Source: an uncultured Lewinella sp. (GTDB lineage Bacteria > Bacteroidota > Bacteroidia > Chitinophagales > Saprospiraceae). Taken from it: a stretch of 64,000 nucleotides of DNA. Every line of letters begins with the position of its first letter. The first letter of the stretch is position 1. A model generated the notes under the pieces. It did not search any database, was not told the DNA's origin, and saw nothing but the letters and a program-made list of their open reading frames with translations. The stretch spans positions 62,001 to 126,000 of the forward strand of contig CALMYQ010000093.1 in NCBI GenBank assembly GCA_937873655.1, written 5' to 3'. Shown piece after piece: positions 6,676-16,619 of the stretch. A program made the translations under genes and the position numbers.

Positions 6676-9465
6676 TTATTCTTTTTTGCTGTCTTTGACG
6701 GCATTTTCCACATCTTTGGTAGCCTGATCCAATTCTTTAAGCAGTTTCTGGCGTTCTTCAGCGGCTTTGCGTTGTTTTTCAGCTTCTTCGTCCTTTTTGG
6801 CCTGTTCGTCGGCTGCTTTTTTCTCGGCTTTCTGCTTTTTGGGCTCCGGCGCCCCTTCAAAGGGCTCTTTACCGAACGTCAGGACGTCCTTTTTCTCATC
6901 GATATAGATGGTGTCGCCGGCTGAAAACTGGCCGCCGATGACTTGTTTGGACAATTCGTTGATCAATTCGCGCTGGACCACCCGTTTCAGCGGCCGGGCG
7001 CCGAATTGCGGGTCGTACCCCAGGTCGGACAGGAAATCCAGTGCGGCATCGCTCAGTTGTATGCTGATCTCCTGTTTGGCCAGCATTTTTTCGGTCTTGC
7101 GCATCAGCAGGCGCAGGATCTGGTGGATTTCTGCGCGCGACAGCGGCAGGAACATGATCTGTTCGTCGATCCGGTTGAGGAATTCGGGGCGGAGGTTTTC
7201 TTTCAACTGGTTGAACACCTCTTCCTTGGTTGTTTCGAGGATCTCTCCCCGCTTGTCTTCGCCCACTGCTTCCAGGTCTTCGAAATTTTCGAGGATGATC
7301 TCGGAGCCCATATTGGAGGTCATAATGATGATCGTATTCTTGAAATTGGCCACCCTGCCGCGATTGTCGGTCAGGCGGCCGTCGTCGAGTACCTGAAGCA
7401 GGACGTTGAAGGTATCCGGGTGCGCTTTTTCGATCTCATCGAGCAGGATAATGGAATAAGGCCTGCGCCGAACGGCTTCGGTCAACTGCCCGCCTTCTTC
7501 ATACCCTACATATCCCGGAGGCGCGCCGGTGAGGCGGCTGGTGGTATGGCGTTCCTGGTATTCGCTCATATCGATTCGCGTAATGGCCTTTTCGTCGTCA
7601 AAGAGGACTTCGGCCAGGGCTTTGGCCAGTTCGGTCTTACCTACGCCGGTAGGTCCCAGGAAAATGAAGGAACCGATGGGCCGGTCGGCATCCTGCAATC
7701 CGGCCCGGCTGCGTCGCACGGCATCGGCTACCGCCCTGACAGCCTCATCCTGTCCGATCAGGCGCTTGTGGATCTCGGATTCGAGGTGGAGGAGTTTTTC
7801 CTTCTCGCTTTGCAGCATTTTGGCCACCGGAATGCCGGTCCATCTCGACACCACTTCGGCAATATCGTTGGCGGTTACGGCCTCGTTGGTGAAGCGTTTT
7901 TCGTCCGGCAGGTTGTCCAGTTTTTCTTCTGCTGCTTTCAGGTCATTCTGGAGTTGTTGCAATTCGCCGTAACGGATCTTGGCTACGGTTTCGAAATCGC
8001 TGTTGCGCTCGGCCTTGGTGGCTTCCTGCTCGAATTCCTCGATGCGTTTTTTGATGTTCTGGATGTTGTCGACGATTTCTTTCTCGTTTTTCCAACCGGC
8101 GCGAAGCGAGTCGCGTTTTTCCTTGGCATTGGCGATCTGCTCGTTGATCTGGGCCAGTTTTTTCTCGTCTTTTTCCCGTTTGATGCCTTCGCGTTCGATC
8201 TCCAGCTGGCGCACTTTGCGGTCCCATTCGTCCACGTCATCCGGGACGGAATCCAGTTCCAGGCGCATTTTGGCCGAAGCCTCGTCGATGAGGTCGATGG
8301 CTTTATCGGGCAGGAACCGGTCGGCGATATAGCGGTGAGAGAGTTCTGCTGCCGCAATCAACGCCTCATCGAGGATATCGATCTTATGGTAAACCTCGTA
8401 GCGTTCCTGAACGCCGCGCAGGATGGAGATGGTCTCTTCCACGCTGGGTTCGTCGATGAGTACGGTCTGGAAACGGCGGACGAGCGCTTTATCCTGTTCA
8501 AAATATTTCTGGTATTCGTCGAGGGTAGTGGCGCCGATGGTCCGGAGTTCGCCCCGCGCCAGGGCCGGTTTCAGGATATTGGCGGCATCCATGGCGCCGC
8601 CGCCGCCGCCTGCGCCGATGAGGGTATGGATCTCGTCGATGAACAGGATGATCTCTCCGTTCGATTCGGTGACTTCCTTGATAACGGCCTTGAGGCGTTC
8701 CTCGAATTCGCCTTTGTACTTGGCGCCGGCTACAAGAGCTGCGATATCAAGCACAAAGATTCTTTTGGATTTCAGGTTTTCGGGGACGTCACCCTGGATG
8801 ATCCGCCAGGCGATACCTTCCACGATGGCGGTTTTGCCCACGCCGGCTTCACCCACGAGGATCGGATTATTCTTTTTGCGGCGGGAAAGGATATGCAGTA
8901 CGCGGCGGATCTCTTCGTCGCGGCCGACGATGGGATCCAGCTTGCCGGTTTCGGCCCGTTCATTAAGGTTGATGGCGAACTTGCCGAGTGAGTTGTAGTT
9001 GTCGCCGGCGCTTTGCTCGGTCACTTTTTTGCCTTTGCGCAGTTCCGTGATGGCGGCCCGCATGCCGTTGTCGCTCACCCCGGCTTGTTTGAGGAGTTTG
9101 GAGGCGCGGTCGGTCCCCTGCAGGATGCCCAGCAGGATCAGTTCGACAGAGATGTATTCGTCGCCGAAATCCTTGAGCATATTCTTGGCGCGGCTCAGGG
9201 CGCGGTTTGCATCATTGGTCAGGTATTGTTTTTCGACGCCTTCCACGCGGGGATAGTCCCCGATGGCGTTATCCAGTTCTTTTTTCAACCCGGAGATATC
9301 GACGCCTTGTTTCTGAAGGATGAAAGTGGAAACGTCCTCATCGATATCGAGAATGCCCCGGATGAGGTGGATGGTGTCCACCTGTTGCTGGTCGAGGCCT
9401 GCTGCGATTTTCTGCGCTTTGATGATGGCTTCCTGGGCTTTGATGGTGAAATTGTCGTATGTCAT
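6676..9465 (-). CDS. clpB: ATP-dependent disaggregase ClpB
   Basis: A 929-residue Hsp100 chaperone that, with DnaK, pulls polypeptides out of aggregates. The N domain spans about 1-145. AAA1 has Walker A GEAGVGKT (205-212) and Walker [14 protein letters not shown] coiled-coil middle domain (about 400-530), the feature separating ClpB from ClpA/ClpC, precedes AAA2 with GPTGVGKT near 610 and the arginine-finger region GARPLKR. ClpB is usually about 860 residues; this one has an extra tail of about 60 Lys/Glu/Ala-rich residues ([16 protein letters not shown] onward), probably a charged helix. The DinB-like gene follows at once. I did not find a heat-shock operator. Confidence 0.96.
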   Translation of the reverse strand: MTYDNFTIKAQEAIIKAQKIAAGLDQQQVDTIHLIRGILDIDEDVSTFILQKQGVDISGLKKELDNAIGDYPRVEGVEKQYLTNDANRALSRAKNMLKDFGDEYISVELILLGILQGTDRASKLLKQAGVSDNGMRAAITELRKGKKVTEQSAGDNYNSLGKFAINLNERAETGKLDPIVGRDEEIRRVLHILSRRKKNNPILVGEAGVGKTAIVEGIAWRIIQGDVPENLKSKRIFVLDIAALVAGAKYKGEFEERLKAVIKEVTESNGEIILFIDEIHTLIGAGGGGGAMDAANILKPALARGELRTIGATTLDEYQKYFEQDKALVRRFQTVLIDEPSVEETISILRGVQERYEVYHKIDILDEALIAAAELSHRYIADRFLPDKAIDLIDEASAKMRLELDSVPDDVDEWDRKVRQLEIEREGIKREKDEKKLAQINEQIANAKEKRDSLRAGWKNEKEIVDNIQNIKKRIEEFEQEATKAERNSDFETVAKIRYGELQQLQNDLKAAEEKLDNLPDEKRFTNEAVTANDIAEVVSRWTGIPVAKMLQSEKEKLLHLESEIHKRLIGQDEAVRAVADAVRRSRAGLQDADRPIGSFIFLGPTGVGKTELAKALAEVLFDDEKAITRIDMSEYQERHTTSRLTGAPPGYVGYEEGGQLTEAVRRRPYSIILLDEIEKAHPDTFNVLLQVLDDGRLTDNRGRVANFKNTIIIMTSNMGSEIILENFEDLEAVGEDKRGEILETTKEEVFNQLKENLRPEFLNRIDEQIMFLPLSRAEIHQILRLLMRKTEKMLAKQEISIQLSDAALDFLSDLGYDPQFGARPLKRVVQRELINELSKQVIGGQFSAGDTIYIDEKKDVLTFGKEPFEGAPEPKKQKAEKKAADEQAKKDEEAEKQRKAAEERQKLLKELDQATKDVENAVKDSKKE

Positions 9466-9781
9466 GTTGCTTGAAATGAATTCCTGTGTCGAAGATTATG
9501 TTTTCAGCTGTAAAATAAACCAAATTTTGCATGGCAACCCGGTTGGCGGGCCGGATTACACTAAAATCTTTTCTCCGGATTGAATACCTTTTGCAGGAAA
9601 TTTGCAACCCGGGCATTGCAAAAAAGGGCTTAAAAAAACGTTTGGCGCAATTCTTTCGTTTAATACAGTGAAATTCATAGATGTTTGGCGTAAACCAGCC
9701 TACAAATAGGTGAAAAACGACGCCAGTCACCAGATTAATAATTGTTAATAGTCTACCTTTGACAACCTAAAACAGTTGATT
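9466..9781. other. 316-base divergent promoter region (clpB / thioredoxin-like gene)
   Basis: The gap lies between two divergent genes. TACCTTTG at 9754-9761 is a perfect -7 element for the rightward gene, 20 bases before its ATG, but no TTG lies at the expected -33 distance. I saw no CIRCE-type inverted repeat and no small gene. Confidence 0.45.
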
Positions 9782-11701
9782 ATGAAAAGAACTTTCCTTT
9801 TTATGCTTGGTCTTTGCCTGGTTGGGGCGACAGCCGTGAACGGACAAACGATCAAAGTATCATCCGACTATCCAAAAGCAGGTGAATCCATCAAATTTGA
9901 AGGCATGGATCTCCCGGACGGCGCTCAGGTCCAGGCTTTTTTCATCAACGGCCAGGATTTTGACGCCCGGGACATCGAAGTTTCAGCCAACAACGGCAAA
10001 GCAACGGGAACCGTTCAAACCGGGGATAAAGACGTTGCGTTCTTCTTGCTGGCCAAAAACGGAGAGCAGGAAACTGTAGCCTACCAGCCCGTTATGCTGT
10101 ATCAGGCCGATCGCCATACGCCTGTCGCCGGCGCCCAGGGCAGCATCAGCCTGGGGTACACCCGGATGTCGCGGTTTATCGGGATCGATAATGACCTCAT
10201 GAAAGCATCCGAACTGTTGAATGCCGAACTGGCCATGCAACCCACCGCCAAAGAAGATCCTTTCTGGGGACCTTATTACGCCGGCCTGGCCATGTCGCTC
10301 AACAGCGCGCCGGCCATTGAAGAAACCAAGGGGCGCATCGAGGCGCTGAGGAAAAAACGCAAGGCAACGGAAAAGGATCTTGTGCTGGCGATGGAACTGG
10401 CACGCGTCATTAAGGCCGAAGACGCCGACGAGCAAAAGGCTGCTACCGATGAGATCATCAAGAAGTACCCCAAAGGCGAAACGGCCATGGCCGGCGTAGC
10501 GGACAAATTCTATGAGGAAAAAGATGTTGCCAAAAAGGCCGCTTTGTTTGAGCAATGGAAAAAAATGGGCGGCAAGGATCAGGTCGCCGTCGACCGTATG
10601 GCGGGTACATTGGCGAATCTGTACGGCAATCAGGAAGACTACGCCAATTTTGACAAATACCTGGCGATGGTCGGATCGCCGACCAGCAAGGCTTCCTCAT
10701 TGAATAATGTAGCCTGGAATTTGTCGGGCGACTGGCCGATGGAAGAGGGCACGAAACTGGACAAGGAGCTTTTGCAAAAAGCAGCCAACATGTCCTATGA
10801 GTCGCTGAGGTTGATCAAGAGCGCCATTGATGACCCTGATAACTCCAGGCCGGGCTACTATACGGCAAATACCTGGAAGGGATACATGGAAGGCAATTAC
10901 GGCATGTACTCCGATACTTATGCCTTGTTGATGTACCGGTTAGGTAAGAGCGATGATGCGCTGAAATATCAGCAGATCGCTTGTGAAAACAGCAAGTTTG
11001 AAAGCCCTGAACTGAACGAACGGTATTGTGTCTATATTGAAAAAGCCAAGGGCGCCGCCGAAGCGGAAGCAGCCCTTGCCGGCATGATCAGCGGCGGGTA
11101 CGCTACCGGACCAATGAAAGACCAGTATCGCCGCGTATTTGCTGCCAACAATACCCTGGAAAGCGCTGCGAGCAAGTCGCTGGCCATGCTGGAAGAAAAA
11201 GCCAAGGCGAAGTCCCTGGAAGAGTTGAAAATGAAAATGATCAACGAACCGGCGCCGTCTTTCACCCTGCGCAATATGGAGGGTCAGGAAGTGTCCCTGG
11301 AATCCCTTCGCGGTAAAGTCGTTGTCCTGGATTTCTGGGCAACCTGGTGCGGCCCCTGCAAGGCTTCTTTCCCGGGCATGCAGCGCGCACTGACCAATCA
11401 TGTTGACCGTGACGACGTGGTTTTTCTGTTTGTGGATACCTGGGAAAACGGCAAGGAAAAGCTCAAAAACGCTTCCGATTTCATTACCAAGAACAAATAT
11501 ACCTTCAATGTCTTGATGGATGACGAAAATGAAGTTGTCACCAAATATCAGGTGGAAGGCATACCGACCAAATTCGTGCTTGACCGCTCGGGCAACATCC
11601 GCTTCAAGAGCGTGGGCTACAGCGGCAGTGAAGACGGTTTGGTAACCGAAATGACGTTGATGATCGAACTAGCCGGGAAACCGGGCACGGCGCTGCCTTA
11701 A
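9782..11701 (+). CDS. secreted TlpA-like thioredoxin-domain protein
   Basis: A 639-residue periplasmic or outer-membrane-facing protein. The chosen start is ATG 9782, since the TTG six bases upstream is less likely. A signal peptide (ending near AVNGQ) is followed by a beta-sandwich-like region (to about 115) and a long helical, TPR-like region (about 140-480). The C-terminal domain is thioredoxin of the TlpA/ResA kind, with the redox pair C523-G-P-C526 in FWATWCGPCKAS and the cis-Pro motif VEGIPTKFVLD. It probably reduces or exchanges disulfides in exported proteins. Such helical-plus-TlpA proteins are common in Bacteroidota. Substrates are unknown. Confidence 0.87.
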   Translation: MKRTFLFMLGLCLVGATAVNGQTIKVSSDYPKAGESIKFEGMDLPDGAQVQAFFINGQDFDARDIEVSANNGKATGTVQTGDKDVAFFLLAKNGEQETVAYQPVMLYQADRHTPVAGAQGSISLGYTRMSRFIGIDNDLMKASELLNAELAMQPTAKEDPFWGPYYAGLAMSLNSAPAIEETKGRIEALRKKRKATEKDLVLAMELARVIKAEDADEQKAATDEIIKKYPKGETAMAGVADKFYEEKDVAKKAALFEQWKKMGGKDQVAVDRMAGTLANLYGNQEDYANFDKYLAMVGSPTSKASSLNNVAWNLSGDWPMEEGTKLDKELLQKAANMSYESLRLIKSAIDDPDNSRPGYYTANTWKGYMEGNYGMYSDTYALLMYRLGKSDDALKYQQIACENSKFESPELNERYCVYIEKAKGAAEAEAALAGMISGGYATGPMKDQYRRVFAANNTLESAASKSLAMLEEKAKAKSLEELKMKMINEPAPSFTLRNMEGQEVSLESLRGKVVVLDFWATWCGPCKASFPGMQRALTNHVDRDDVVFLFVDTWENGKEKLKNASDFITKNKYTFNVLMDDENEVVTKYQVEGIPTKFVLDRSGNIRFKSVGYSGSEDGLVTEMTLMIELAGKPGTALP

Positions 11702-11757
11702 CAGTTGTCAGTGATCAGTTGTCAGTTGTCAGTGGTCAGTGGTCAGTGGTCAGTAGG
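11702..11757. repeat. heptamer tandem repeat, 8 copies (CAGTNNN)
   Basis: Eight 7-base units (cagttgt, cagtgat, cagttgt twice, cagtggt three times, cagtagg) start immediately after the stop codon of the thioredoxin-like gene. It has the same period and a related unit to the tracts at 5904 and 22553. Confidence 0.9.
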
Positions 11758-11937
11758 ACCGGGCAGTCGGCAGTTCGTTTTTCGGGCTGCCGATTGTGTT
11801 TTTGGGCCACGTATTGGATGCGGATCGGCCGGCATTTTGCAAATCTTGTCCGGAGGGCGCTAAAAATCAGCGGTTTACTTTTCGGAAAGCGTTCAAAAAA
11901 GGGTTATATTGCAGAAAATCCTCAATATTGAACACCT

Positions 11938-12387
11938 ATGAAAAAAAATCTCTACTTCTGCTTCTTCATTTGCCTGGGTTTGATGTCCTGTCAAAAAGAA
12001 AGTTTCAACCCGGGGCCCTCCCAATCCAACAGCACAGCCGTCAATTCAACGTTGGCTAAAGTCGTGGTGACCGTTACGGAAAACGGAGAAGGCGGCAGCA
12101 CGACCTGCGGTTCCGGCGGGTGCAGTTCGGGTTGTAATACGGGCGCTGCCAAACAGAACAATACCGTTTATGCCGATGTGGCTTTGTATAAGAACGAACC
12201 GGCAAGCGAGGGCAGCGATGAACTTTCGCGTGTGGCTTCCGGCAATACCGGCGAGTATGGCCAGGCCACTTTCCTTGATCTGGAACCGGTAGCGTACCTG
12301 GTTGTCGTTCAGACCCGCGCGGGCGAAAAATCAGTCACCGTCAAGACAACAGCCGGGAATACCTCCTATGTGAATATTGATTTTTGA
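11938..12387 (+). CDS. Cys-rich lipoprotein with carboxypeptidase-regulatory-like fold
   Basis: A 149-residue lipoprotein; the lipobox LMSC gives Cys18 as the lipidated residue. After a Ser/Asn/Thr linker comes a beta strand (KVVVTVTENG), a Cys-rich loop TTCGSGGCSSGCNTG with three cysteines, and then strands resembling an SpaA/CarboxypepD-regulatory beta-sandwich (DVALYKNEP, GQATFLDLEPVAYLVVVQTRAG). The loop could bind metal or form disulfides; this is inference. The gene stands alone and ends in a strong terminator at 12405-12447. Confidence 0.75.
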   Translation: MKKNLYFCFFICLGLMSCQKESFNPGPSQSNSTAVNSTLAKVVVTVTENGEGGSTTCGSGGCSSGCNTGAAKQNNTVYADVALYKNEPASEGSDELSRVASGNTGEYGQATFLDLEPVAYLVVVQTRAGEKSVTVKTTAGNTSYVNIDF

Positions 12388-12404
12388 ATTGATGGTATCC
12401 GAGG

Positions 12405-12447
12405 TTTGCCGGGATCAATTCACGCGATCCCGGCAAATTTCTTCTTG
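12405..12447 (+). terminator. Rho-independent terminator after the Cys-rich lipoprotein
   Basis: The 12-base arms tttgccgggatc (12405-12416) and gatcccggcaaa (12426-12437) are followed by tttcttcttg. It lies between convergent genes; the T-rich side favours the + strand. Confidence 0.8.
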
Positions 12448-12457
12448 TTCATCCGCG

Positions 12458-14287
12458 TCAATCCCCTACGGCCAGCATATTGATCCTGTACGGCGCCGTC
12501 TCCTCCACGCCGATCACCACCTTGATGTTCTCACCCGTTTTTTCCGATTGCATATGGAATTCGACCGCGTAATTGCCGGTGCTTTTGACCCCGTTCAGAA
12601 CAGGAGCGGTTTGTAAATAACTGTACACCGATCTCAGAAAGTTGACATGATCGTCCTCCGAATGGGCTTTGGACATATCCGGGTGGAAGTTTTCCTGCAC
12701 GTATGCCCTGATCGTTCGGGGATCATCCGAACAAACGGCATTGAGCCATGCTGCAGCCTGGTCACCGGCGGGTGAATCGGGAAGCTGCCATTCTGCAGCA
12801 GTTTTCGGCTCGAAGGGTTGATCTGATGCGGTTTCAACCGGGATGCCGAACAGGGTTTTTGCCAGCGGAACAGCCAGGTTGGGCCCGCTGAACCGCTGCG
12901 TATTCGAGCACATCAGTACGTAGGCGTTTTCTTCCGGAAAGTCCATGCATATCATGGTAAACCCGATATCGCTGCCGCCTGCAAACATCCGCATCGGCCC
13001 GTTCCAGGGCGTCGGCCTGGCCGGATTGTACTCCTCGAGGAAGCGTTTGGCTGCAGCGGGGGGCAACACTTTACCCGCTTTGATGGCCAGGGAAAACTGC
13101 CAGATGTCTTTCAGCGTGATGCTTATACCTCCCGCGCCGATGATCTGCCATCCCGGCAATTCGCGGGTATACGGGTTATTGAACGGCCCTTTGGAAATGC
13201 CGTCGTATCCGGTTGCTGCGCCGTCGGTCCCGGCGGGCATTCTTTCCTTCTGGCCGAAGAAAGCCCAGGATTTCAACCCGGCCGGTTCGATGATCTCCCG
13301 GGTGATATAGTCCATATAGCTTTTCCCGGAAACCTTTTCGATGACGGCTGCCAGCAAGGTGAATCCCGCATTGGAGTATTCGCGCTTTGCGCCGGGTTCG
13401 AACCGGAGCGGCGGGGAGAAAATGCGCTTCAAGCCCTCTTCATACCCGATCGTTTCGTCGTCTTCGCCGATGTATTCGGGCAGCCCCGAGGAATGGTACA
13501 ACAACTGGTGAACGGTAATGCCGCGCTTATCTTCGGGGACCTTGTCAAAAAACCGGGTGACCGGATCATCCGTGGACAGCTTGCCCTCCGATTCCAGTTT
13601 CAGGATGGCGGCATCCGTGAAGTCCTTCATGATCGAACCGGCATCGAACAGGGTTTCTGTGGTGACGGGAACGCCCTTGTCGCGATCCGCGAGGCCATAA
13701 CCCTTGTACAGGAGGACCTCACTATCCTTGACCACGAGTGCAGCGCCAGAGAAGCCGTTGTGGAATTGCCGGGTCATGAATTCATCCAGTTTTAGCCCCA
13801 GTTCGCCTTTTACCCAGACCCGGCCTTTGGGGTAGGGGCTTTCCAGGGTCTTCCTGACCAGGGTTTCGTTCATTTCAGCGGCGACGTCAGCGGGGGGATC
13901 TGCGTCATCGATCCCGACGGAGGCGATCCTGTAGGGGGCTGCCTGTTCGGTGGCCAGAAAGAGTTTGCGCCATGCCCCGTTGCTTTTGGACTGGGCCAGC
14001 GCCTCCAGTTCGTAATCCGAATTGGACGTTACGCTGTGGACTTTGAACCCTTTGCTGTTGGACGCGATCTGTTGGGTTACGCGGAGGGCCTCCCCGAAGG
14101 GCAATTGTTCAAAAAAGGACGGCGCGAATTCTTTCCTCAAAAAAGCTTCGCAATCCCCGTTTTCCAGCATGGCCAGGAATCCGGTCAGCCGGTTGCCTGC
14201 CGGTGTGGCCGGTATTTGGGCCACAAGTACGTTGCTTAAGCCGGCGAGCAGTAAAATGAACATTACGGATGATTTCAATGGTTTCAT
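12458..14287 (-). CDS. secreted beta-lactamase-family serine hydrolase with duplicated flanking domain
   Basis: A 609-residue penicillin-binding-protein-like hydrolase. The start is taken at ATG 14287 because a signal peptide (MKPLKSSVMFILLLAGLSNV) begins there; the frame stays open 39 codons further upstream. The catalytic SxxK is S218-I-M-K221, the second motif is Y304-S-N306, and a GAGG stretch near 384 takes the place of the KTG-type motif. It could be an esterase, D-aminopeptidase or carboxypeptidase; the sequence does not decide. Segments of about 95 residues before (about 35-130) and after (about 505-609) the catalytic domain look alike, both ending in APYRI. No neighbour suggests a substrate. 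Confidence 0.85.
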   Translation of the reverse strand: MKPLKSSVMFILLLAGLSNVLVAQIPATPAGNRLTGFLAMLENGDCEAFLRKEFAPSFFEQLPFGEALRVTQQIASNSKGFKVHSVTSNSDYELEALAQSKSNGAWRKLFLATEQAAPYRIASVGIDDADPPADVAAEMNETLVRKTLESPYPKGRVWVKGELGLKLDEFMTRQFHNGFSGAALVVKDSEVLLYKGYGLADRDKGVPVTTETLFDAGSIMKDFTDAAILKLESEGKLSTDDPVTRFFDKVPEDKRGITVHQLLYHSSGLPEYIGEDDETIGYEEGLKRIFSPPLRFEPGAKREYSNAGFTLLAAVIEKVSGKSYMDYITREIIEPAGLKSWAFFGQKERMPAGTDGAATGYDGISKGPFNNPYTRELPGWQIIGAGGISITLKDIWQFSLAIKAGKVLPPAAAKRFLEEYNPARPTPWNGPMRMFAGGSDIGFTMICMDFPEENAYVLMCSNTQRFSGPNLAVPLAKTLFGIPVETASDQPFEPKTAAEWQLPDSPAGDQAAAWLNAVCSDDPRTIRAYVQENFHPDMSKAHSEDDHVNFLRSVYSYLQTAPVLNGVKSTGNYAVEFHMQSEKTGENIKVVIGVEETAPYRINMLAVGD

Positions 14288-14645
14288 GTCCGGTTTTTTG
14301 ACAAAGGAAAGCTGCTTGTTCCGGAGAACCAAGCCGGTGTTACAACCGGAACGGGAGATGGGATGAACGCCCCGGATTTGTGATCCTGCGGTTGATAACC
14401 ACACTACTGAACATGTTTACAAAAGAGGCAAAAAGAGCCCGAGAGCCCGACTTCGCCCCAAGCTCTGTCGGATGGAAAATGAGTGAGCGAGAGCGTGAAG
14501 GCGTTGTTTTTCAGGCTCTCGCTGGTTCTTTGATTTGTCCCCTCTGCTCATTTTGTCCGGTAGTATGGTTGATAACACAATGGGGGTGTTCATCACAAAT
14601 TCCGGTTTTTGCTACCATCTGGGCGGTTTAATGCCCGCAGAAGCC

Positions 14646-14653
14646 TAATTTTG
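14646..14653 (+). promoter_or_regulatory. -7 promoter element for the lytS/lytT-like pair
   Basis: TAATTTTG fits TAnnTTTG exactly and lies 22 bases before the ATG at 14676. No TTG sits at the ideal -33 position, so strength or activator dependence is uncertain. Confidence 0.4.
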
Positions 14654-14675
14654 ACACCATCCAGCATGTCGGAAT

Positions 14676-15737
14676 ATGAAAAAAGGCCTGGAAATTGGTT
14701 TGCATATCTGTTTTTGGTTGATCGCATTTTGGGTGCTCAACAGCGCCTTTGCGTTGATCACGGAGCGGGAGATTGCGGTTGACGGCGAGGTAAGGACCTT
14801 TTACGCAAAGGAATACGCCCTGTTTTATCCCATTTTTTTCGGGTTGATTGCCCGGGCGGTACTCGTTTATGGCAATGCCTTTGCCATCTTTCCCCGGTTT
14901 TTGAAAGACAAGGACGCCAGCCGGTTCACCATACGGACAGCCGCCTTGTTCCTGGTTTCCTCCCTGTTGGAACTGGGGTTGAACTACGTTTATTACCGGC
15001 TTACCGATGAGCCGGTCTTTCATCCGTTCTTTGTGACGCCGTTGCTGCATCTCTTTCTGAATGTGCTGTTCTGGGGGCTTTCGGCAGCCTATGTCCTGGG
15101 AAAGAACCATGCGGAGGGCGAAAAACTGAAATCCCGGCTGCGGCAGGAGAACCTGGAATCGGAGTTGAATTACCTGAAGGCCCAGGTGCATCCGCATTTC
15201 CTGTTCAATACCCTGAACAACATCTACGCGATGGCCGAGCAGGAGGAAAGCCGGGAAACGGCTGAGGGGATTGCCCGGCTATCCGGTTTGTTGCGCTACG
15301 TGCTGTACGATTGCAAGGCGGAGCAGGTATTGCTGGAAAAGGAAGTGGATTTTCTGGGAAACGTGATTCAGTTGCAGCGACTGCGGCTGGCGGACGACGA
15401 TGATATCGCCATTGCGTTCAATATGAACGGCGACTACCGGGGGCGCCGGATCGCCCCGTTGTTGCTGATGCCGTTTGTGGAAAACGCCTTCAAACACGGG
15501 ATCGACCTGAAGCGCAGTTCCTTTATCCGGATCGATCTGGAAGTGCAGGGCGACGGGCTCCGTTTCCGGGTCGCCAATTCCAGTTTCAACGGGCAGGAAC
15601 CGGGTAAAACACCGGGTATCGGCCTGCAAAACGTCCGCCGTCGGCTGGAGTTGCTCTACCCCGGGAGGCACCAACTGGAAGTTACTGAAAGGGATCGTAT
15701 TTTTACGGTCAACCTGCAAATCCCACTCACCCCATGA
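14676..15737 (+). CDS. LytS-family sensor histidine kinase
   Basis: A 353-residue membrane histidine kinase. Four hydrophobic segments (about 7-30, 48-72, 88-108, 120-143) form a membrane sensor without a clear periplasmic domain. A short coiled coil leads to the His_kinase domain with the phosphoacceptor block QVHPHFLFNTLNNI (His172 and His174) and then a HATPase domain with PFVENAFKHGI and GIGLQNVRRRLELLY. This family signals to LytTR regulators. It overlaps the next gene by 4 bases (ATGA), so the two proteins are translationally coupled. The input signal is unknown. Confidence 0.93.
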   Translation: MKKGLEIGLHICFWLIAFWVLNSAFALITEREIAVDGEVRTFYAKEYALFYPIFFGLIARAVLVYGNAFAIFPRFLKDKDASRFTIRTAALFLVSSLLELGLNYVYYRLTDEPVFHPFFVTPLLHLFLNVLFWGLSAAYVLGKNHAEGEKLKSRLRQENLESELNYLKAQVHPHFLFNTLNNIYAMAEQEESRETAEGIARLSGLLRYVLYDCKAEQVLLEKEVDFLGNVIQLQRLRLADDDDIAIAFNMNGDYRGRRIAPLLLMPFVENAFKHGIDLKRSSFIRIDLEVQGDGLRFRVANSSFNGQEPGKTPGIGLQNVRRRLELLYPGRHQLEVTERDRIFTVNLQIPLTP

Positions 15738-16447
15738 TGCGAGCGATCTGTGTAGACGACGAACCCAAAGCGCTGGAGATCATTCAGCGGCATTGCGAGA
15801 AGATCCCTTTTCTGCAGCTGACGGGGTCGTTCCGCAACGCACTGGACGCGCTGGACAGCCTGGGCCGCGATCCGGTCGACCTGGTCTTTCTGGATATCAA
15901 TATGCCGCAGTTATCCGGGCTGAAATTCCGGGAAATGGCCGGTGAGCAGGTCATGATCATTTTCACGACCGCCTATTCGGAATACGCCGTGGAGAGCTAC
16001 GAGATGAATGCGGTGGATTACCTGGTGAAGCCGGTTGCGTTCGAGCGGTTCCTGAAGGCTGCGCTAAAGGCCCGCGACCTGCTCCGGCTGAAGCGCGGCG
16101 AACCGGCATTGCCGGCGGAAGAGAAACAAAATCCGGAGCAAGCGGCCCCCGGAAGCCGGATTTACGTAAAAAGCGGCACGAAGCTGTATACGTTGCGCAC
16201 CGAAGACATCATCTTCCTGGAAAAGGACGGGAATTATATCACGTTTTATACGACGGAGCAGAAGGTGGTGGCCCGGCTTAACATTGCGCAGGCATTTGAG
16301 TTGTTGCCGGCCGATGCATTTGTGCAGACGCATAAATCCTTTATCGTGGCCCGGAGGCATATCAAAGTGGTAGAGGCGCACCAGGTAACGCTGACGGGCG
16401 GGCATACGGCGCCGGTGGGGCGGGTTTTTCGGGATGGGGTGGTTTGA
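15734..16447 (+). CDS. LytTR-family response regulator
   Basis: A 237-residue response regulator and partner of the LytS-like kinase encoded just upstream. The receiver domain has the acidic pair at residues 8-9 (VDDEP), the phosphoacceptor Asp54 in VFLDINMP, Thr in FTTAYSEYAVESY and Lys in YLVKPV. After a linker, the LytTR DNA-binding domain covers about 140-235 (IYVKSGTKLYTLRTEDIIFL, HKSFIVARRHIKV). The start at 15734 overlaps the kinase stop; a second ATG follows directly. Its targets are not apparent here. Confidence 0.94.
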   Translation: MMRAICVDDEPKALEIIQRHCEKIPFLQLTGSFRNALDALDSLGRDPVDLVFLDINMPQLSGLKFREMAGEQVMIIFTTAYSEYAVESYEMNAVDYLVKPVAFERFLKAALKARDLLRLKRGEPALPAEEKQNPEQAAPGSRIYVKSGTKLYTLRTEDIIFLEKDGNYITFYTTEQKVVARLNIAQAFELLPADAFVQTHKSFIVARRHIKVVEAHQVTLTGGHTAPVGRVFRDGVV

Positions 16448-16490
16448 GGGGGCCCGGTGATCAGTTGAGCGTGTTCAAAAAAGGAGTTTT

Positions 16491-16516
16491 CACGCCAAGA
16501 CGCCAAGACGCCAAGC
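16491..16516. repeat. octamer repeat acgccaag x3 and shared flank
   Basis: Three units of acgccaag in tandem, followed by a stretch (to about 16570) resembling that at 22209-22285: both have the octamers, then gattttcatc, then gttgacacaa. It is a dispersed intergenic element in a convergent gap. Confidence 0.7.
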
Positions 16517-16577
16517 CATGATTTTCATCCCGCTGCGCGCGCTCAAAATCGGGTTGACACAACATTTTGCGTTTTCA

Positions 16578-16608
16578 GATGTCAGGCACTTCGAAAGTGC
16601 CTGGCATC
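16578..16608. repeat. compact palindrome, 14-base arms, loop CGA
   Basis: Arms gatgtcaggcactt and aagtgcctggcatc enclose a 3-base loop with one G-T pair. It lies between convergent genes and may end transcription or be a REP-like element. It matches the design of the palindrome at 23820-23850. Confidence 0.85.
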
Positions 16609-16619
16609 TCCAGGACGTG

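Noticed and set aside
6943..8991. Long + strand open frame of 682 codons opposite clpB
   Set aside because: It mirrors the codon structure of clpB on the other strand; the product has no domain and clpB is unmistakable.
14405..14675. Gap before the LytS-like gene as a possible small-RNA site
   Set aside because: Only partial self-complementarity (gagagcc/ggctctc) over a long spacer; not enough to call a structure.
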